Assembly (NCBI RefSeq): GCF_000242455.2
Contig: NC_019892.1
Span: forward strand, 8,256,744 to 8,320,743
Length of the DNA stretch: 64,000 nt
DNA from: Singulisphaera acidiphila DSM 18658
GTDB lineage: Bacteria; Planctomycetota; Planctomycetia; Isosphaerales; Isosphaeraceae
Direction: 5' to 3'
Shown here: positions 1-9,622 of the stretch, one piece after another
Layout: each line of letters opens with the position of its first letter
Numbering within the stretch: position 1 is the stretch's first letter
Translations under genes and position numbers: made by a program
The notes under the pieces: model-generated
The model's input: the letters and a program-made list of their open reading frames with translations, nothing else
Told to the model about the DNA's origin: nothing
The model's database searches: none

Positions 1-54
1 GTCCAACTAAAAAAAAGCGGTACTCGCTCGGCTATCGATTGGATCTGGTCGAAC

Positions 55-94
55 AAACACCCCAGTGGCCGCACCTGCGACCGCCGGGGTGTTT
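55..94. terminator. Hairpin terminator beside the acyltransferase gene
   Basis: Nine-base arms AAACACCCC (55-63) and GGGGTGTTT (86-94) are perfectly complementary around a 22-nt loop. The plus-strand arm runs into TTTT, and the minus-strand arm ends in GTTTGTTC, so it could stop transcription in either direction. It lies just past the end of the minus-strand acyltransferase gene. Confidence 0.5.
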
Positions 95-116
95 TCGTTG
101 GCTGACGCCCCAATGG

Positions 117-1205
117 TCAGGCTCGGACTCCCCCGAACCGATGAGCATTCAGGGGCAGGGAAGAAGTCCGCACCGGTTCATATCGGAACCGATCTTTCAA
201 ATTGGCGATCGGTTGCTCGATCCAATGCCAGGAGATGGAAGCGACCACAATCGTCAGCACGATCTTCGCCACATCCAACCAAACTGGTTCGCCCCAGTGA
301 AGATATCGGCCAAGGGCCCAAAGCGAGACAAAAACGAACGAATGGAACAAGTAGATCCCGTAACTGACTTTCCCCAGATAACCCAGGCGAGGGTCACGCA
401 AAATACGGAGACTAGGATGACCCGTATTGAGGATGACAAGTCCGATGAGACCGAAGTAGAGCAGGTTCCATGAAAGGACCATCAGTGATGGCCAAAGTGA
501 CATTTCGCTGAAATCCATCTCGAGGGTGGTCGTCGTTGTCGCCACAACAAAGCCAACTGCGAATAGACTGGTGAGACTCAAACCAAGTTGGATTTTCGCA
601 CGATGGCGTTCCACCTGCTCGCGTTCGAGGAAGATCGCCGCCAGGACCGAGCCGAATGCGAATCCATCGCAGCGTGCTACGAGAAGCCACCAATGCGTGC
701 CCAGGCTTCGCATAACCACCGACATCACCACCAGCGCGAGGGCGACCGGCACCAGCCGCCGACGGCCCAGGAGCATCACCATCACCGGCCAGAACAAGAA
801 AAATTGTTCTTCAATGGCGAGGCTCCAGGTGTGTTCAAAATACCAGCAGAAAGCCGGAATCGTGTTCGACCAATAGCGGGTTACATTCTGCGTGAAGGTC
901 AAATAATAAGGGAGCCCGTCCATCGGGAACGGTTTGGAGAGCCAAGGATTCACTAACACCAGAAGCATGATCGCAATGAAATAAGTTGGCCAAAGTCGAA
1001 GCCAACGCCTCACGGAAAAAGTGAAGAGAAATCGAGCCCCATCCCCTTTTTTAAGAATGATCGACGTGAGAAGATAGCCAGACAGAATCAGAAAGAGATC
1101 AACACGGACCCCGTGGAGTGCAAACGCTTGGGGTTTCAGATGATAGATCATTACTGCCATTGCGGCGAGGCCGCGAATGGCATCCAACTCAATAATTCTG
1201 CGCAT
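117..1205 (-). CDS. Acyltransferase 3 family membrane protein (OafA/YrhL-like)
   Basis: A 362-residue, multi-pass membrane protein of the acyltransferase-3 family, which moves acyl groups (often acetyl) onto sugars of surface glycans. The N-terminus has the family signature LDAIRGLAAMAVMIYH, with the likely catalytic His at about residue 22, followed by the VRVDLFLILSGYLL segment and many hydrophobic helices. A later WSLAIEEQFFLFWPV stretch is also typical. The length matches single-domain members that lack the periplasmic SGNH domain. It stands alone next to a gene-poor kilobase, so the substrate cannot be read from context. Family assignment is firm; the specific substrate is unknown. Confidence 0.88.
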   Translation of the reverse strand: MRRIIELDAIRGLAAMAVMIYHLKPQAFALHGVRVDLFLILSGYLLTSIILKKGDGARFLFTFSVRRWLRLWPTYFIAIMLLVLVNPWLSKPFPMDGLPYYLTFTQNVTRYWSNTIPAFCWYFEHTWSLAIEEQFFLFWPVMVMLLGRRRLVPVALALVVMSVVMRSLGTHWWLLVARCDGFAFGSVLAAIFLEREQVERHRAKIQLGLSLTSLFAVGFVVATTTTTLEMDFSEMSLWPSLMVLSWNLLYFGLIGLVILNTGHPSLRILRDPRLGYLGKVSYGIYLFHSFVFVSLWALGRYLHWGEPVWLDVAKIVLTIVVASISWHWIEQPIANLKDRFRYEPVRTSSLPLNAHRFGGVRA

Positions 1206-2204
1206 GGGGTGATCTCCGTATCATACTCCTGGTGCATCCATGGCAATGTTGGGCTGAGTAAACCCTACTAACTCCTTCGGCGACTTTCAAGTTAAAAAAT
1301 GTTACGATGACACCCTTCATGCTTGGCTGATGTGAACATGCCGAGGGCAAGAAGAAGTCCACCGCCCCGAACGGCCCGATCCATCTCACTCCGCGATCCC
1401 GCCAACCTCTTTCCAGCTACGCACTTCCCGTCATTCGCAAGAGGTCGTGCGGACCACCCAACTCACCGCTTTCGATTGCCCCGCCGGGTTCTTTTAGCCG
1501 GGCGAACCGGTCGTGGGGAGCCATCTCGGTGGCTTGTGTACTGCGAAGAAACCTGTTAATAGGCCGTGACCGCCGAGTTCACCTCCCCTTTCATTTGACA
1601 TCAGATCCCGAACGCTCCAAAATTTCTTATGGTGGTCGTGCCGTATTGTGACAGGAGCGTTCATCAAAAAGGTTGGGTTTTTCCGATCGAAGTGGTCGAT
1701 GACCAGTGGGGTGACAACCTCCAAAAGTCGTTCTGGATCACAGGGATGGTCTAATTCAAGAAGACGTCTTGAGAATGGACAGGCCGTTCTTGAAGTCTCC
1801 ACCCCCCGAGACGCAAGAAATCAAGAACCAATGTGGCTCGGTTCTCGATGCCTCTGCCAACCCCGATCGATCCGTCGGGTGAGCCAACGGCGGTTTCGTC
1901 TTCTGAAACCTGAACAGATCGGATCGAACCACTCAACTCACGTCAGGGTGAAATGCGGATCGGCGGGCCTCCCAATCATGCAAAGTCCGAACGCATTGCC
2001 ACCTGAACAGCCATATCCTTCATTCGCAGTGCCATGGCTCACTTTCAACGACGCATGACAATTCGAATCTCCATTGCGAAAGCGATGAGGCGCCCAGGGA
2101 GAAAGCTCGTTTCCGAGCGACGAACCCCGGCACGGGTCGGACCGATCGCGGCGGCCTCGACTTTGGTTTTCGTCGTTCGACCTCAGAAGCAATAAGGATG
2201 CGTC
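1206..2204. other. About 1 kb with no convincing gene
   Basis: Several short open frames cross this stretch on both strands, but none has a recognised family, a good ribosome site and a sensible composition together. The least bad is a minus-strand frame at 1494-1802 (GTG start, 102 codons, including ERLLEVVTPLVIDHFD), which I do not recognise. The last 30 bases carry a weak Shine-Dalgarno (AAGG) for the GH57 gene that begins at 2205. The region may hold promoters or decayed sequence. Confidence 0.4.
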
Positions 2205-4394
2205 ATGCCTACCGTCTCCCTGGCCCTGATGTGGCACCAACACCAGCCCTACTATCCTGACGATGTCGCTGGCGAAAACCCAATGCCCTGGGTCCGGCTT
2301 CACGGCACGAAAGATTATCTGGGCATGGCCCTGCATCTTGAGGAAGTGCCCGAGTTTCGCTGCACGATCAATCTGGTCCCGAGCTTACTCGTACAGATCG
2401 AAGCCTACGTGCAAGGTGCAACCGACCAGCACCTGCGCGTCTCCCGCCTTCCGGCCGACGGCATGGACCACGACGATGCGCTTTACCTGCTCGACAACTT
2501 CTTCATGGCCCATGCCGATGCCATGATCCGTCCCCACCCGCGCTACCACGAACTCTACCACCAGCGCGGGCTCGGAGTCGATTCGGCCGAGCAGGCGCTC
2601 CCTCGGTTCCGCGAACGCGACATCCGCGACTTGCAGGTCTGGTCGAACCTGAGCTGGATGCACCCGATCCTGTTCGAGAAGGACGCCGAGCTCGCCGAGT
2701 TCAAGGCCAAAGGTCGGCGCTACACCGAAGACGAGAAGCAATGGCTGCTCGACAAGCAGCGTGAACTCCTCGCGCAGATCATTCCATTGCACCGCAAGCT
2801 CGCCGACCGGGGTCAGGTCGAGCTCACCACCACCCCCTTTTACCACCCGATCGTCCCCCTGCTCTTCGACAAGCGGCTGGCCCGCGAGGCCATGCCCGAC
2901 GTGAATCTACCCGGCTATCGCGACGGCTACCTCGATGACGCCGAGGTTCACGTGAAACGGGCCGTCGAGAGCCACCAAAAGCATTTCGGCGAGCGCCCTC
3001 GCGGGATGTGGCCGAGTGAAGGGTCGGTCTGCCAGGCGATGATTCCGCTGCTGGCCCGCCACGGCATCGAGTGGATCGCCACCGACGAGGAAATCCTCGG
3101 CGCCTCGACTCAGGGCAAGGTCGGCCGCGATAGCCGAGGACACGTCCGGCACCCCGAACTCCTCTACCGCGCCTGGAAAGTGGCCGAGCAAGGGAGCGAG
3201 CTCGGCATCGTCTTCCGCGACCATTCGATGTCCGACCAGGTCGGCTTCCACTACCAGCGCAGTCCCGGGCCGGCCGCCGCGAGCGACTTCCTCGGCAAGC
3301 TCCACGCGATCGGAGACGCCTGCCGCCAAAATCCGGCCACGCTCGTCCCCGTGATTCTCGACGGCGAAAACTGCTGGGAGTACTACCCCGACGGCGGCGT
3401 CTCATTCCTCCGCTCGCTCTACCAGAGTGCGGCGCGCGACTCGCGGGTCAGGCCGGTAACCGTGGGCGAATTCCTCCGCGATTACCCCCCGGCCGACACC
3501 CTCCCCCGGCTTTTCTCGGGGAGTTGGATCAGCCACAACTTCGCGATCTGGATCGGCCACCCCGAGGACAACCGCGCCTGGGATGCCCTGCATGCCACCC
3601 GGCAATTCCTTGTCAGCGAGGTCGAGACCGGCCGGCACACCCCCGAGATCCTGGCGCGAGCCTGGGACGAAATCTACATCGCCGAAGGCTCCGACTGGTT
3701 CTGGTGGTACGGCGACGACCACTCAAGCGCACTCGACGCCCTGTTCGATCACCTGTTCCGCAAGCACCTGCGAAACGTGTACTCTCTGCTGTCGCAAGAT
3801 CCGCCCGGCACCTTGTTCACGCCGATCTCCCAGGCCGTGAGCCACCGGCCGATCCACGATCAACCCACTAGCTTCCTCAACGTGAAGGTCGACGGGCGTT
3901 CGTCCTACTTCGAGTGGATCAACGCCGCCCGCTACCTCTGCGGCAATGAGCGGGGGACGATGGCCCTCGTCACACGCGGACCGCTCCATTCCATCTGGTT
4001 CGGCTTCAGTGCCGATCGGCTCCTGATCAGAGTCGATACCGATGGCGGGCCCGCGAGCGAGCGGCTGGCCGAGACGAGCCAGCTTCGCGTCGGGTTCGTC
4101 GATCCGGCCGAATGGGAGATCGTGGTCGAGAACCCGTCGCTCCCCAGGCCGACGGCCCACATCAACCATGCCGGCCAGCCCTCCAGTAATGGAACCACCG
4201 TTGAGGTCGCCACGGGAAAGATCCTCGAGCTGGCCGTCCCGTTCGGCCGACTTGGGCTTCGCGCCGACGATCCCATTCGCTTTTATGTCGAGCTGATTGA
4301 AGGCGAGTCAAGCGTCGATCGCGCTCCACGCGAGGGCATCTTCGAATTGGCCGTCCCGACTCCCGACTTCGAACGAATCCTGTGGCAAGTCTGA
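2205..4394 (+). CDS. Glycoside hydrolase family 57 (amylopullulanase/alpha-amylase-like)
   Basis: A 729-residue GH57 enzyme, expected to cleave or rearrange alpha-glucans such as glycogen or maltodextrin. The conserved GH57 region 1 is seen as MWHQHQPYYPD (His11, His13). The nucleophile region is MWPSEGSV with Glu272, and the acid/base region is ILDGENCWEYYPDGG with Asp386. The segment between holds the (beta/alpha)7 barrel, and a C-terminal beta-rich part follows from about residue 520. There is no signal peptide, so it is likely cytoplasmic. It opens a cluster with a GalT-family protein and a second, different GH57. The exact activity (amylase, pullulanase, branching) is not decided by the motifs alone. 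Confidence 0.9.
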   Translation: MPTVSLALMWHQHQPYYPDDVAGENPMPWVRLHGTKDYLGMALHLEEVPEFRCTINLVPSLLVQIEAYVQGATDQHLRVSRLPADGMDHDDALYLLDNFFMAHADAMIRPHPRYHELYHQRGLGVDSAEQALPRFRERDIRDLQVWSNLSWMHPILFEKDAELAEFKAKGRRYTEDEKQWLLDKQRELLAQIIPLHRKLADRGQVELTTTPFYHPIVPLLFDKRLAREAMPDVNLPGYRDGYLDDAEVHVKRAVESHQKHFGERPRGMWPSEGSVCQAMIPLLARHGIEWIATDEEILGASTQGKVGRDSRGHVRHPELLYRAWKVAEQGSELGIVFRDHSMSDQVGFHYQRSPGPAAASDFLGKLHAIGDACRQNPATLVPVILDGENCWEYYPDGGVSFLRSLYQSAARDSRVRPVTVGEFLRDYPPADTLPRLFSGSWISHNFAIWIGHPEDNRAWDALHATRQFLVSEVETGRHTPEILARAWDEIYIAEGSDWFWWYGDDHSSALDALFDHLFRKHLRNVYSLLSQDPPGTLFTPISQAVSHRPIHDQPTSFLNVKVDGRSSYFEWINAARYLCGNERGTMALVTRGPLHSIWFGFSADRLLIRVDTDGGPASERLAETSQLRVGFVDPAEWEIVVENPSLPRPTAHINHAGQPSSNGTTVEVATGKILELAVPFGRLGLRADDPIRFYVELIEGESSVDRAPREGIFELAVPTPDFERILWQV

Positions 4395-4509
4395 GGTTCA
4401 ACCGGATGGTGAACCGCTCGGGAGCGCATGACTCGGGTTCCTTCCCTCGTCATTCGATTCCCCCAAGCTCCCCAGGATTGCTCATCGCCTAGTGAAGAGG
4501 AGGCTCAAA

Positions 4510-5556
4510 ATGCCCGAACTGCGTAAGGATCCGATCGTCGGTCGCTGGGTGATCATCGCGCACGAGCGGGCCAAGCGACCTCACGACTTCACCGGCGAGG
4601 CGCAGTTGCAGGCCGAGGGGAGCTTCTGCCCGTTCTGCGAAGGCAACGAGGACAAAACACCGCCGGAGATTGTCGCCTACCGCGAGCGCGGAACGCGGCC
4701 CAACGGACCAGGGTGGCGGATCCGGGTCGTCCCCAACAAGTTCCCCGCCTTGAAGATCGAGGGGAACCTGAACAAGCGCGGGGAGGGGATCTATGACAAG
4801 ATGGCGGGCGTCGGCGCCCACGAAGTCATCATCGAGAGTCCCCAGCACCACATCAGCCTCCCCGAGCTTCCGGAAGAGAACATTCGCGAGATCCTTTGGG
4901 TCTATCGCGATCGGCTGGTGGACCTGAAGAAAGATTCGCGGCTGGTCCACGGCATGCTCTTCAAAAACGTGGGCTCGGCCGCAGGCGCCAGCCTGGAGCA
5001 CACCCATAGCCAGTTGATCGTCACCCCGATCGTGCCAATCTCGGTCTGGGAGGAGATGACCGGCTCCCTCGAGTTCTTCAATTACCGGGGGCGATGCATT
5101 TACTGCGACATGGTCCAGCAAGAGCTCTCCACCGAGAAGCGGATCGTGCTCGACACGTCGCACTTCACCGCCTTCTGCCCGTACGCCAGCCGCTTCCCGT
5201 TCGAGACCTGGATCGTCCCTAAAACCCATTCGAGCCACTTCGAGAACATCCCCAAACAAGGGGTCGACGACCTGGCGACGGTGCTCAGACAGGTCCTTGG
5301 CAAGCTGGAGCTGGCCTTGGACAACCCCGCGTATAACTACATCATCCATACCTCACCGTTCGACCACCAAGAGCTGCCCCACTACCACTGGCACATCGAA
5401 ATCATCCCCCGGCTTTCCAAGGTCGCCGGGTTCGAGTGGGGGTCCGGCTTCTACATCAACCCGGTTCCCCCCGAGGATGCGGCGGCCTTCCTTCGCGAGA
5501 CCGAGTTTCCCGCGGCGCCGACGCCCATCATCAGTCAAGGGACCGGTCTTGCCTGA
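4510..5556 (+). CDS. galT: Galactose-1-phosphate uridylyltransferase family protein
   Basis: A 348-residue HIT-superfamily nucleotidyltransferase of the GalT type. It begins [16 protein letters not shown], and CPFCEGNE supplies two zinc-ligand cysteines, with a second pair at YCDM and nearby. The active-site triad is HTHSQ rather than the common HPHGQ, and [11 protein letters not shown] near the C-terminus fits the second metal/phosphate region. I chose ATG 4510 because GAGGAGG lies 6 nt upstream; the GTG at 4492 sits before that ribosome site. It lies between two GH57 glucan enzymes, so it may feed glucose-1-phosphate or galactose-1-phosphate into nucleotide sugars. An ADP- or UDP-glucose phosphorylase role is an alternative. 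Confidence 0.85.
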   Translation: MPELRKDPIVGRWVIIAHERAKRPHDFTGEAQLQAEGSFCPFCEGNEDKTPPEIVAYRERGTRPNGPGWRIRVVPNKFPALKIEGNLNKRGEGIYDKMAGVGAHEVIIESPQHHISLPELPEENIREILWVYRDRLVDLKKDSRLVHGMLFKNVGSAAGASLEHTHSQLIVTPIVPISVWEEMTGSLEFFNYRGRCIYCDMVQQELSTEKRIVLDTSHFTAFCPYASRFPFETWIVPKTHSSHFENIPKQGVDDLATVLRQVLGKLELALDNPAYNYIIHTSPFDHQELPHYHWHIEIIPRLSKVAGFEWGSGFYINPVPPEDAAAFLRETEFPAAPTPIISQGTGLA

Positions 5557-5620
5557 CAAAAGGTGCGCCGAGTGTTCCTTTTGGTAAATAAGAGGCTCCA
5601 AGGGTATCCGAGATCTCAAC

Positions 5621-5662
5621 TTCGAGACCCCGGATCCGGGGCCTGCACACCGGGGTCTCGAA
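5621..5662. terminator. Perfect 13-bp hairpin after galT
   Basis: TTCGAGACCCCGG (5621-5633) pairs exactly with CCGGGGTCTCGAA (5650-5662) across a 16-nt loop. The downstream bases are AAAACGAGG, not a U-tract. It lies in the 326-bp gap between galT and the second GH57 gene and may be a terminator, a processing site or an mRNA 3'-end stabiliser. Nothing else is recognised in the gap. Confidence 0.5.
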
Positions 5663-5882
5663 AACGAGGCCCCGGCCAATCTGGAACGATTCATCACGGT
5701 TCTTGCAAGTTTCCTGTTTTGCCTGAACAATCGAGAGCAACCAAACCGCCGCCTTTCGGTCTTCAGATCGCCCCCCAAGAATCGACCTCGAGTCCAACAA
5801 TCGGGATTGGCGATCGAGGGAGGCTTCTGCGAGGATGGACGCGCACGCCACACACGGCCGCTGACTGCCAAGAGGGCTTCCC

Positions 5883-8081
5883 ATGTCCGGTGTCCGCCTG
5901 ATCCTCGCCTTGCACAACCACCAGCCGGTGGGCAATTTCGACGGCGTCTTCGAGGGGGCCTACCGCGACAGCTATCTGCCGTTCCTGGATGTCCTGGAAG
6001 GCTACCCCGAGATTCCGTTCGCGTTGCACACCTCGGGACCGCTCCTGGAGTGGCTGGCCGAGCGGAAACCGGAATACATCGCCCGGGTTCGCGCCTTGGT
6101 GGCGGCCGGCCGGGTCGAGATCCTCGGCGGCGGCTTCTACGAACCGATCATGACCATGATCCCCCACCGCGACCGGGTGGGGCAGATCCGCGCCTATTCG
6201 ACCTACCTGAACGACCTCCTCGGCGCCAACATTCGCGGCATGTGGATGCCCGAACGCGTCTGGGAACAGCACCTCGTCCTGGCCTTGGCCGAGGCAGGGA
6301 TCGAATACACGGTGCTCGACGACTTCCACTTCCAGCGGGCCGGGCTGAGCGAGCCGGACCTCTTCGGCTATTACCTTACCGAGGACGACGGCCGGCTCAT
6401 CAAGGTCTTTCCGGGCTCGGAACGGCTCCGCTACACGATCCCGTTCCAGGAACCCCACGCCACCTACGAATACCTCCGGCATCTGGCCGACCATCACCCC
6501 GGCTCGACCGTCGTCTTCGGCGACGACGGCGAGAAGTTCGGTTGCTGGCCCGACACGCATGACCATGTCTATACCCACGGCTGGCTCCGCCGGTTCTGCG
6601 ACATGATCGCCGGCAACCGCGATTGGATCGAGCCGACGACCTTTGCGCGGGCGGTCGACGAAACGCTTCCCTTGGGCAAGATCTACCTACCCGACAGCTC
6701 CTATCGCGAGATGACCGAGTGGGCCTTGCCCGCCTCCCGGCTGACGGCCTACCAGGAGTCGATCAGGCAGACCGCGAACGAGCCCGCGGCCGATCGGCTC
6801 AAGCCGTTCCTCCGCGCGGGGGGGTACTGGCGGAACTTCAAAGCGCGTTATTCCGAGAGCGACGAGATGTACGCGCGGATGCTCGAACTCTCGCGCCGAG
6901 TGGCCCTCGCCGAGGCGAACCCGGCCGTCGATCCCGACTACCTCGACGCCGCGCGCCAGGATCTCTACCGAGGCCAGTGCAACTGCCCCTACTGGCACGG
7001 GGCGTTCGGCGGGCTCTACCTGCCCCACCTCCGGAACGCGATTTATCGCAGCCTGATCGCATCCCACAACGCGCTGGACGACGCCGAGGGCAAAACAGGG
7101 CCGCGCGTTTCGCTCGACGTCGCCGACTTCAACCTCGACGCCCGGCAGGAAGTTCGCCTTGAAAACGAGCGGCTCGTCGCCTTCGTCCGCCCTGCGACGG
7201 GGGGCCACATCTACGAGCTCGACGACCGACGCTCGTTGACAAACCTCCTGGCCACCCTCGACCGCCGCCCCGAGGCCTACCACGGCGCGATTGCGTCCGC
7301 CGCACAGTCAGGGGCCGGCCATTACGACGGTCCAGCAATCATCAGCGACCGGCTCGTCATGAAGCAGGAAGGTCTCGACCGGCTCCTGGTCTATGACCGA
7401 CATCCGCGTAAGGGCCTCGTCGATCACTTCTACGCAAAGGACGTCACGCTCCAAGAACTGGCGGATTGCCACGACGTCGAGCGGGGTGATTTCCTCGTGG
7501 GCGCTTACCACGCGCGGGTCCAGCGGACCCCCGACCGGGTCGCCCTCTTCATGGACCGGCCCGGCTGGGCGGAGGGGCACCGGATCCAGATCCGGAAGAC
7601 GATCGAGCTGGGTGCCGACTCCTCGAGCCTCGAAGTGCACTACGTTCTGGAAGAGCTACCGCTCGACACCACGCTCCACTTCGCCGTCGAGATGAACTTC
7701 GCGGCGATGGCCGGCCATGCCGACGACCGCTACTTCAGCGACGGGGCGGGCGGCCGGCTCGGAATGCTCGACACCCGGCTCGACCTGGCCCGAACCGAGT
7801 CGTTGGAGTTAGTCGACGAGTGGCTCGACCTCTCGGTTCAACTCCAATGGTCGAACCCGGCGGGCCTCTGGTGCTTCCCGATCGAGACGGTCAGCCAGAG
7901 CGAGGGGGGGTTCGAAGGGGTGTATCAGAGCTCGGCGGTCATCCCCCACTGGCTCGTCCGGGGCGACGAATCGAGGCGCTGGGAGGTCCGGATCCGCTGG
8001 ACGCTTGACCAAGCCCGAGCGCAACGCAGGTCGTCGATCGTTCCGGAGGCCAACCGGCACCGAGTAACCGCCACCCCTTGA
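5883..8081 (+). CDS. GH57 4-alpha-glucanotransferase-like protein
   Basis: A 732-residue GH57 protein of the Thermococcus litoralis 4-alpha-glucanotransferase type. It starts LILALHNHQPVGNFD, has the nucleophile in GMWMPERVWE (Glu124) and the acid/base in FGDDGEKFG (Asp214). These positions coincide almost exactly with the characterised archaeal enzyme (Glu123, Asp214). The C-terminal half corresponds to the DUF1925/DUF1926 beta-sandwich domains that close this subgroup. It would transfer maltosyl units between alpha-1,4-glucans in the cytoplasm. It shares only the GH57 fold with the first enzyme of the cluster. DUF58 follows after 22 nt, so the two may be co-transcribed. Confidence 0.9.
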   Translation: MSGVRLILALHNHQPVGNFDGVFEGAYRDSYLPFLDVLEGYPEIPFALHTSGPLLEWLAERKPEYIARVRALVAAGRVEILGGGFYEPIMTMIPHRDRVGQIRAYSTYLNDLLGANIRGMWMPERVWEQHLVLALAEAGIEYTVLDDFHFQRAGLSEPDLFGYYLTEDDGRLIKVFPGSERLRYTIPFQEPHATYEYLRHLADHHPGSTVVFGDDGEKFGCWPDTHDHVYTHGWLRRFCDMIAGNRDWIEPTTFARAVDETLPLGKIYLPDSSYREMTEWALPASRLTAYQESIRQTANEPAADRLKPFLRAGGYWRNFKARYSESDEMYARMLELSRRVALAEANPAVDPDYLDAARQDLYRGQCNCPYWHGAFGGLYLPHLRNAIYRSLIASHNALDDAEGKTGPRVSLDVADFNLDARQEVRLENERLVAFVRPATGGHIYELDDRRSLTNLLATLDRRPEAYHGAIASAAQSGAGHYDGPAIISDRLVMKQEGLDRLLVYDRHPRKGLVDHFYAKDVTLQELADCHDVERGDFLVGAYHARVQRTPDRVALFMDRPGWAEGHRIQIRKTIELGADSSSLEVHYVLEELPLDTTLHFAVEMNFAAMAGHADDRYFSDGAGGRLGMLDTRLDLARTESLELVDEWLDLSVQLQWSNPAGLWCFPIETVSQSEGGFEGVYQSSAVIPHWLVRGDESRRWEVRIRWTLDQARAQRRSSIVPEANRHRVTATP

Positions 8082-8103
8082 CCCGGACGCGACCCGACAA
8101 GCG

Positions 8104-9036
8104 ATGATCTGGCCCTTTGACTCCAAGAAACCGGAACCGACCCGATCATCGTCGCTGGACGCGGCGGCGATCGTCCGGCAATCGCGCAGGCTTCGGTTCC
8201 GGGTCCGCCCAGGGGCGGTCTCGATGCTGTCCGGAGCCTATCATGGCGCACGGCCCGGGATCGGGCTCACGTTCGCCGAGTTGCGGGCGTACGAGCCGGG
8301 CGACGACGTCCGCCATCTCGACTGGAACGTCACCGCGCGGCAAGGGAAGCCCTACGTCCGGCGGTTCATCGAAGAGCGCTCGCTCGTTCTCTGGCTCCTC
8401 GTCGATGTTTCGGCCAGCCTCCGGTTCGGTCCCGAGGGAAAGACCAAGGCCGACCGCGCCTCGCAAGCCGCCGCCCTGCTCGCGACAGCAGCCATCCAGA
8501 ACGGCGACCGAGTGGGCCTGGCCCTGGTGAGCGACCGAATCGAGGCCGAACTCCCTCCCGGTGGCGGGACCCGGCATCTCGCTCGTGTGGTCCGAGCCCT
8601 GGTGGCAACCCCGGCCAGTTCACGGCGAACCGCCCTGGCCGTCGGCCTCGCCCGACTCCGCCGCTCGGCGCGCCGGGCCTTCATCGTCGTCCTCAGCGAC
8701 TTCCTTACCCCGGAGCCTGTCGGCATCTGGCGGCAGGCCTCCCGGCGGCACGAAGTGATCGCCCTCCGGCTGGTGGATCCCCGCGAAGAAACGCTCCCGA
8801 GCGCCGGCCTGGTTGCGCTCGAGGACGCCGAGCTTGGGACCCGGCGGATCATCGACACAAGCTCGGCCCGAGTTCGCGACGCCTACGCCGAGGCGGCTCA
8901 AAAACGCCGGGCTGACCACCGTCGCTGGTGCTCGGCGGCCGGCCTGACCGGCTACGAGATCTCGACGGCCGAGGACCCGATCGGCCCCTTGATTCGGTTC
9001 TTCACCGGCCGGGCCAGCCAGCGGGGCCAAACGTGA
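8104..9036 (+). CDS. DUF58 domain protein
   Basis: A 310-residue DUF58 protein with a von Willebrand A-like fold. Signature elements are LRAYEPGDDVRHLDWNVTAR at about residues 60-80 and LWLLVDVSASLRFG (MIDAS-like DxSxS) at about 100. The usual partner of DUF58 is a MoxR-type AAA ATPase encoded just upstream; none is present here, as a GH57 gene lies 22 nt upstream instead. Its stop overlaps the GTG start of the next gene (GTGA at 9033-9036), showing translational coupling. The role in MoxR-type systems is thought to be metal insertion or complex assembly; for this copy that is only inference. Confidence 0.85.
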   Translation: MIWPFDSKKPEPTRSSSLDAAAIVRQSRRLRFRVRPGAVSMLSGAYHGARPGIGLTFAELRAYEPGDDVRHLDWNVTARQGKPYVRRFIEERSLVLWLLVDVSASLRFGPEGKTKADRASQAAALLATAAIQNGDRVGLALVSDRIEAELPPGGGTRHLARVVRALVATPASSRRTALAVGLARLRRSARRAFIVVLSDFLTPEPVGIWRQASRRHEVIALRLVDPREETLPSAGLVALEDAELGTRRIIDTSSARVRDAYAEAAQKRRADHRRWCSAAGLTGYEISTAEDPIGPLIRFFTGRASQRGQT

Positions 9037-9536
9037 ACCCGACAGCCAAGACGATTTATACCCCCCCCCGCCCCAATCTCGGACCAGACCCCCTGGACGA
9101 ATCACCCTCTTGGCTCGGGATTGCACTCGCCTTCGCCTTCGTCGTCTCGGCTTTTCTCGTCTGGAGGCGCCGCCGCCGAAAGCCAATCCCGCCCACTACG
9201 AAGGCTCGCCTGAGCGTGCCCGATGAGAATTCTGACTCGCCACACGAGCGAATGATCGCCTGGTCACTCTCACTCCGGGCCTCAATGGCCGAAACGTTCG
9301 GCTCCGCCTGGCTGGCCAAAACGACCGAGGAAATCGCCAACGATCCCGTCTTGATCGACAGGATCGGTCCCGAGCCCGCGGCGCAACTCATCGCCTTTCT
9401 GGCCGAGGCCGATCGGGCCAAGTTCGCCGACGCGCTCGATCCACAACCCTCCACCATGGCCGATTCCGAACTCCGGGAACTGACCAACATCATCGCAACG
9501 GCTGCTCTTCCGAAGACCAGCCCACATCCCTCGTAA
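9033..9536 (+). CDS. Small DUF4381-like membrane protein
   Basis: A 167-residue protein with one membrane helix near the N-terminus (WLGIALAFAFVVSAFLVW) followed by an Arg/Lys-rich stop-transfer (RRRRRK) and a soluble cytoplasmic tail. Size, topology and position directly behind DUF58 match DUF4381-type partners. I start it at GTG 9033, overlapping the DUF58 stop; the frame runs open upstream inside DUF58 but that part is an overlapping shadow. The family call rests mostly on context. Confidence 0.6.
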   Translation: MNPTAKTIYTPPRPNLGPDPLDESPSWLGIALAFAFVVSAFLVWRRRRRKPIPPTTKARLSVPDENSDSPHERMIAWSLSLRASMAETFGSAWLAKTTEEIANDPVLIDRIGPEPAAQLIAFLAEADRAKFADALDPQPSTMADSELRELTNIIATAALPKTSPHPS

Positions 9537-9622
9537 AGACATGGCCCAAACACTGCGTCCCCAAGCCACTCTCAGGAGGCAGTAACACTCCACCCAGTGC
9601 CCCCGGACGCCAATCACGCACG

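Noticed and set aside
1494-1802. 102-codon minus-strand frame in the gene-poor first kilobase
   Set aside because: It starts with GTG, has no good ribosome site and I recognise no family; it is mentioned only as the best frame in that gap.
4492-4509. Earlier GTG start for galT
   Set aside because: GTG 4492 lies before the GAGGAGG ribosome site, which is placed correctly only for ATG 4510.
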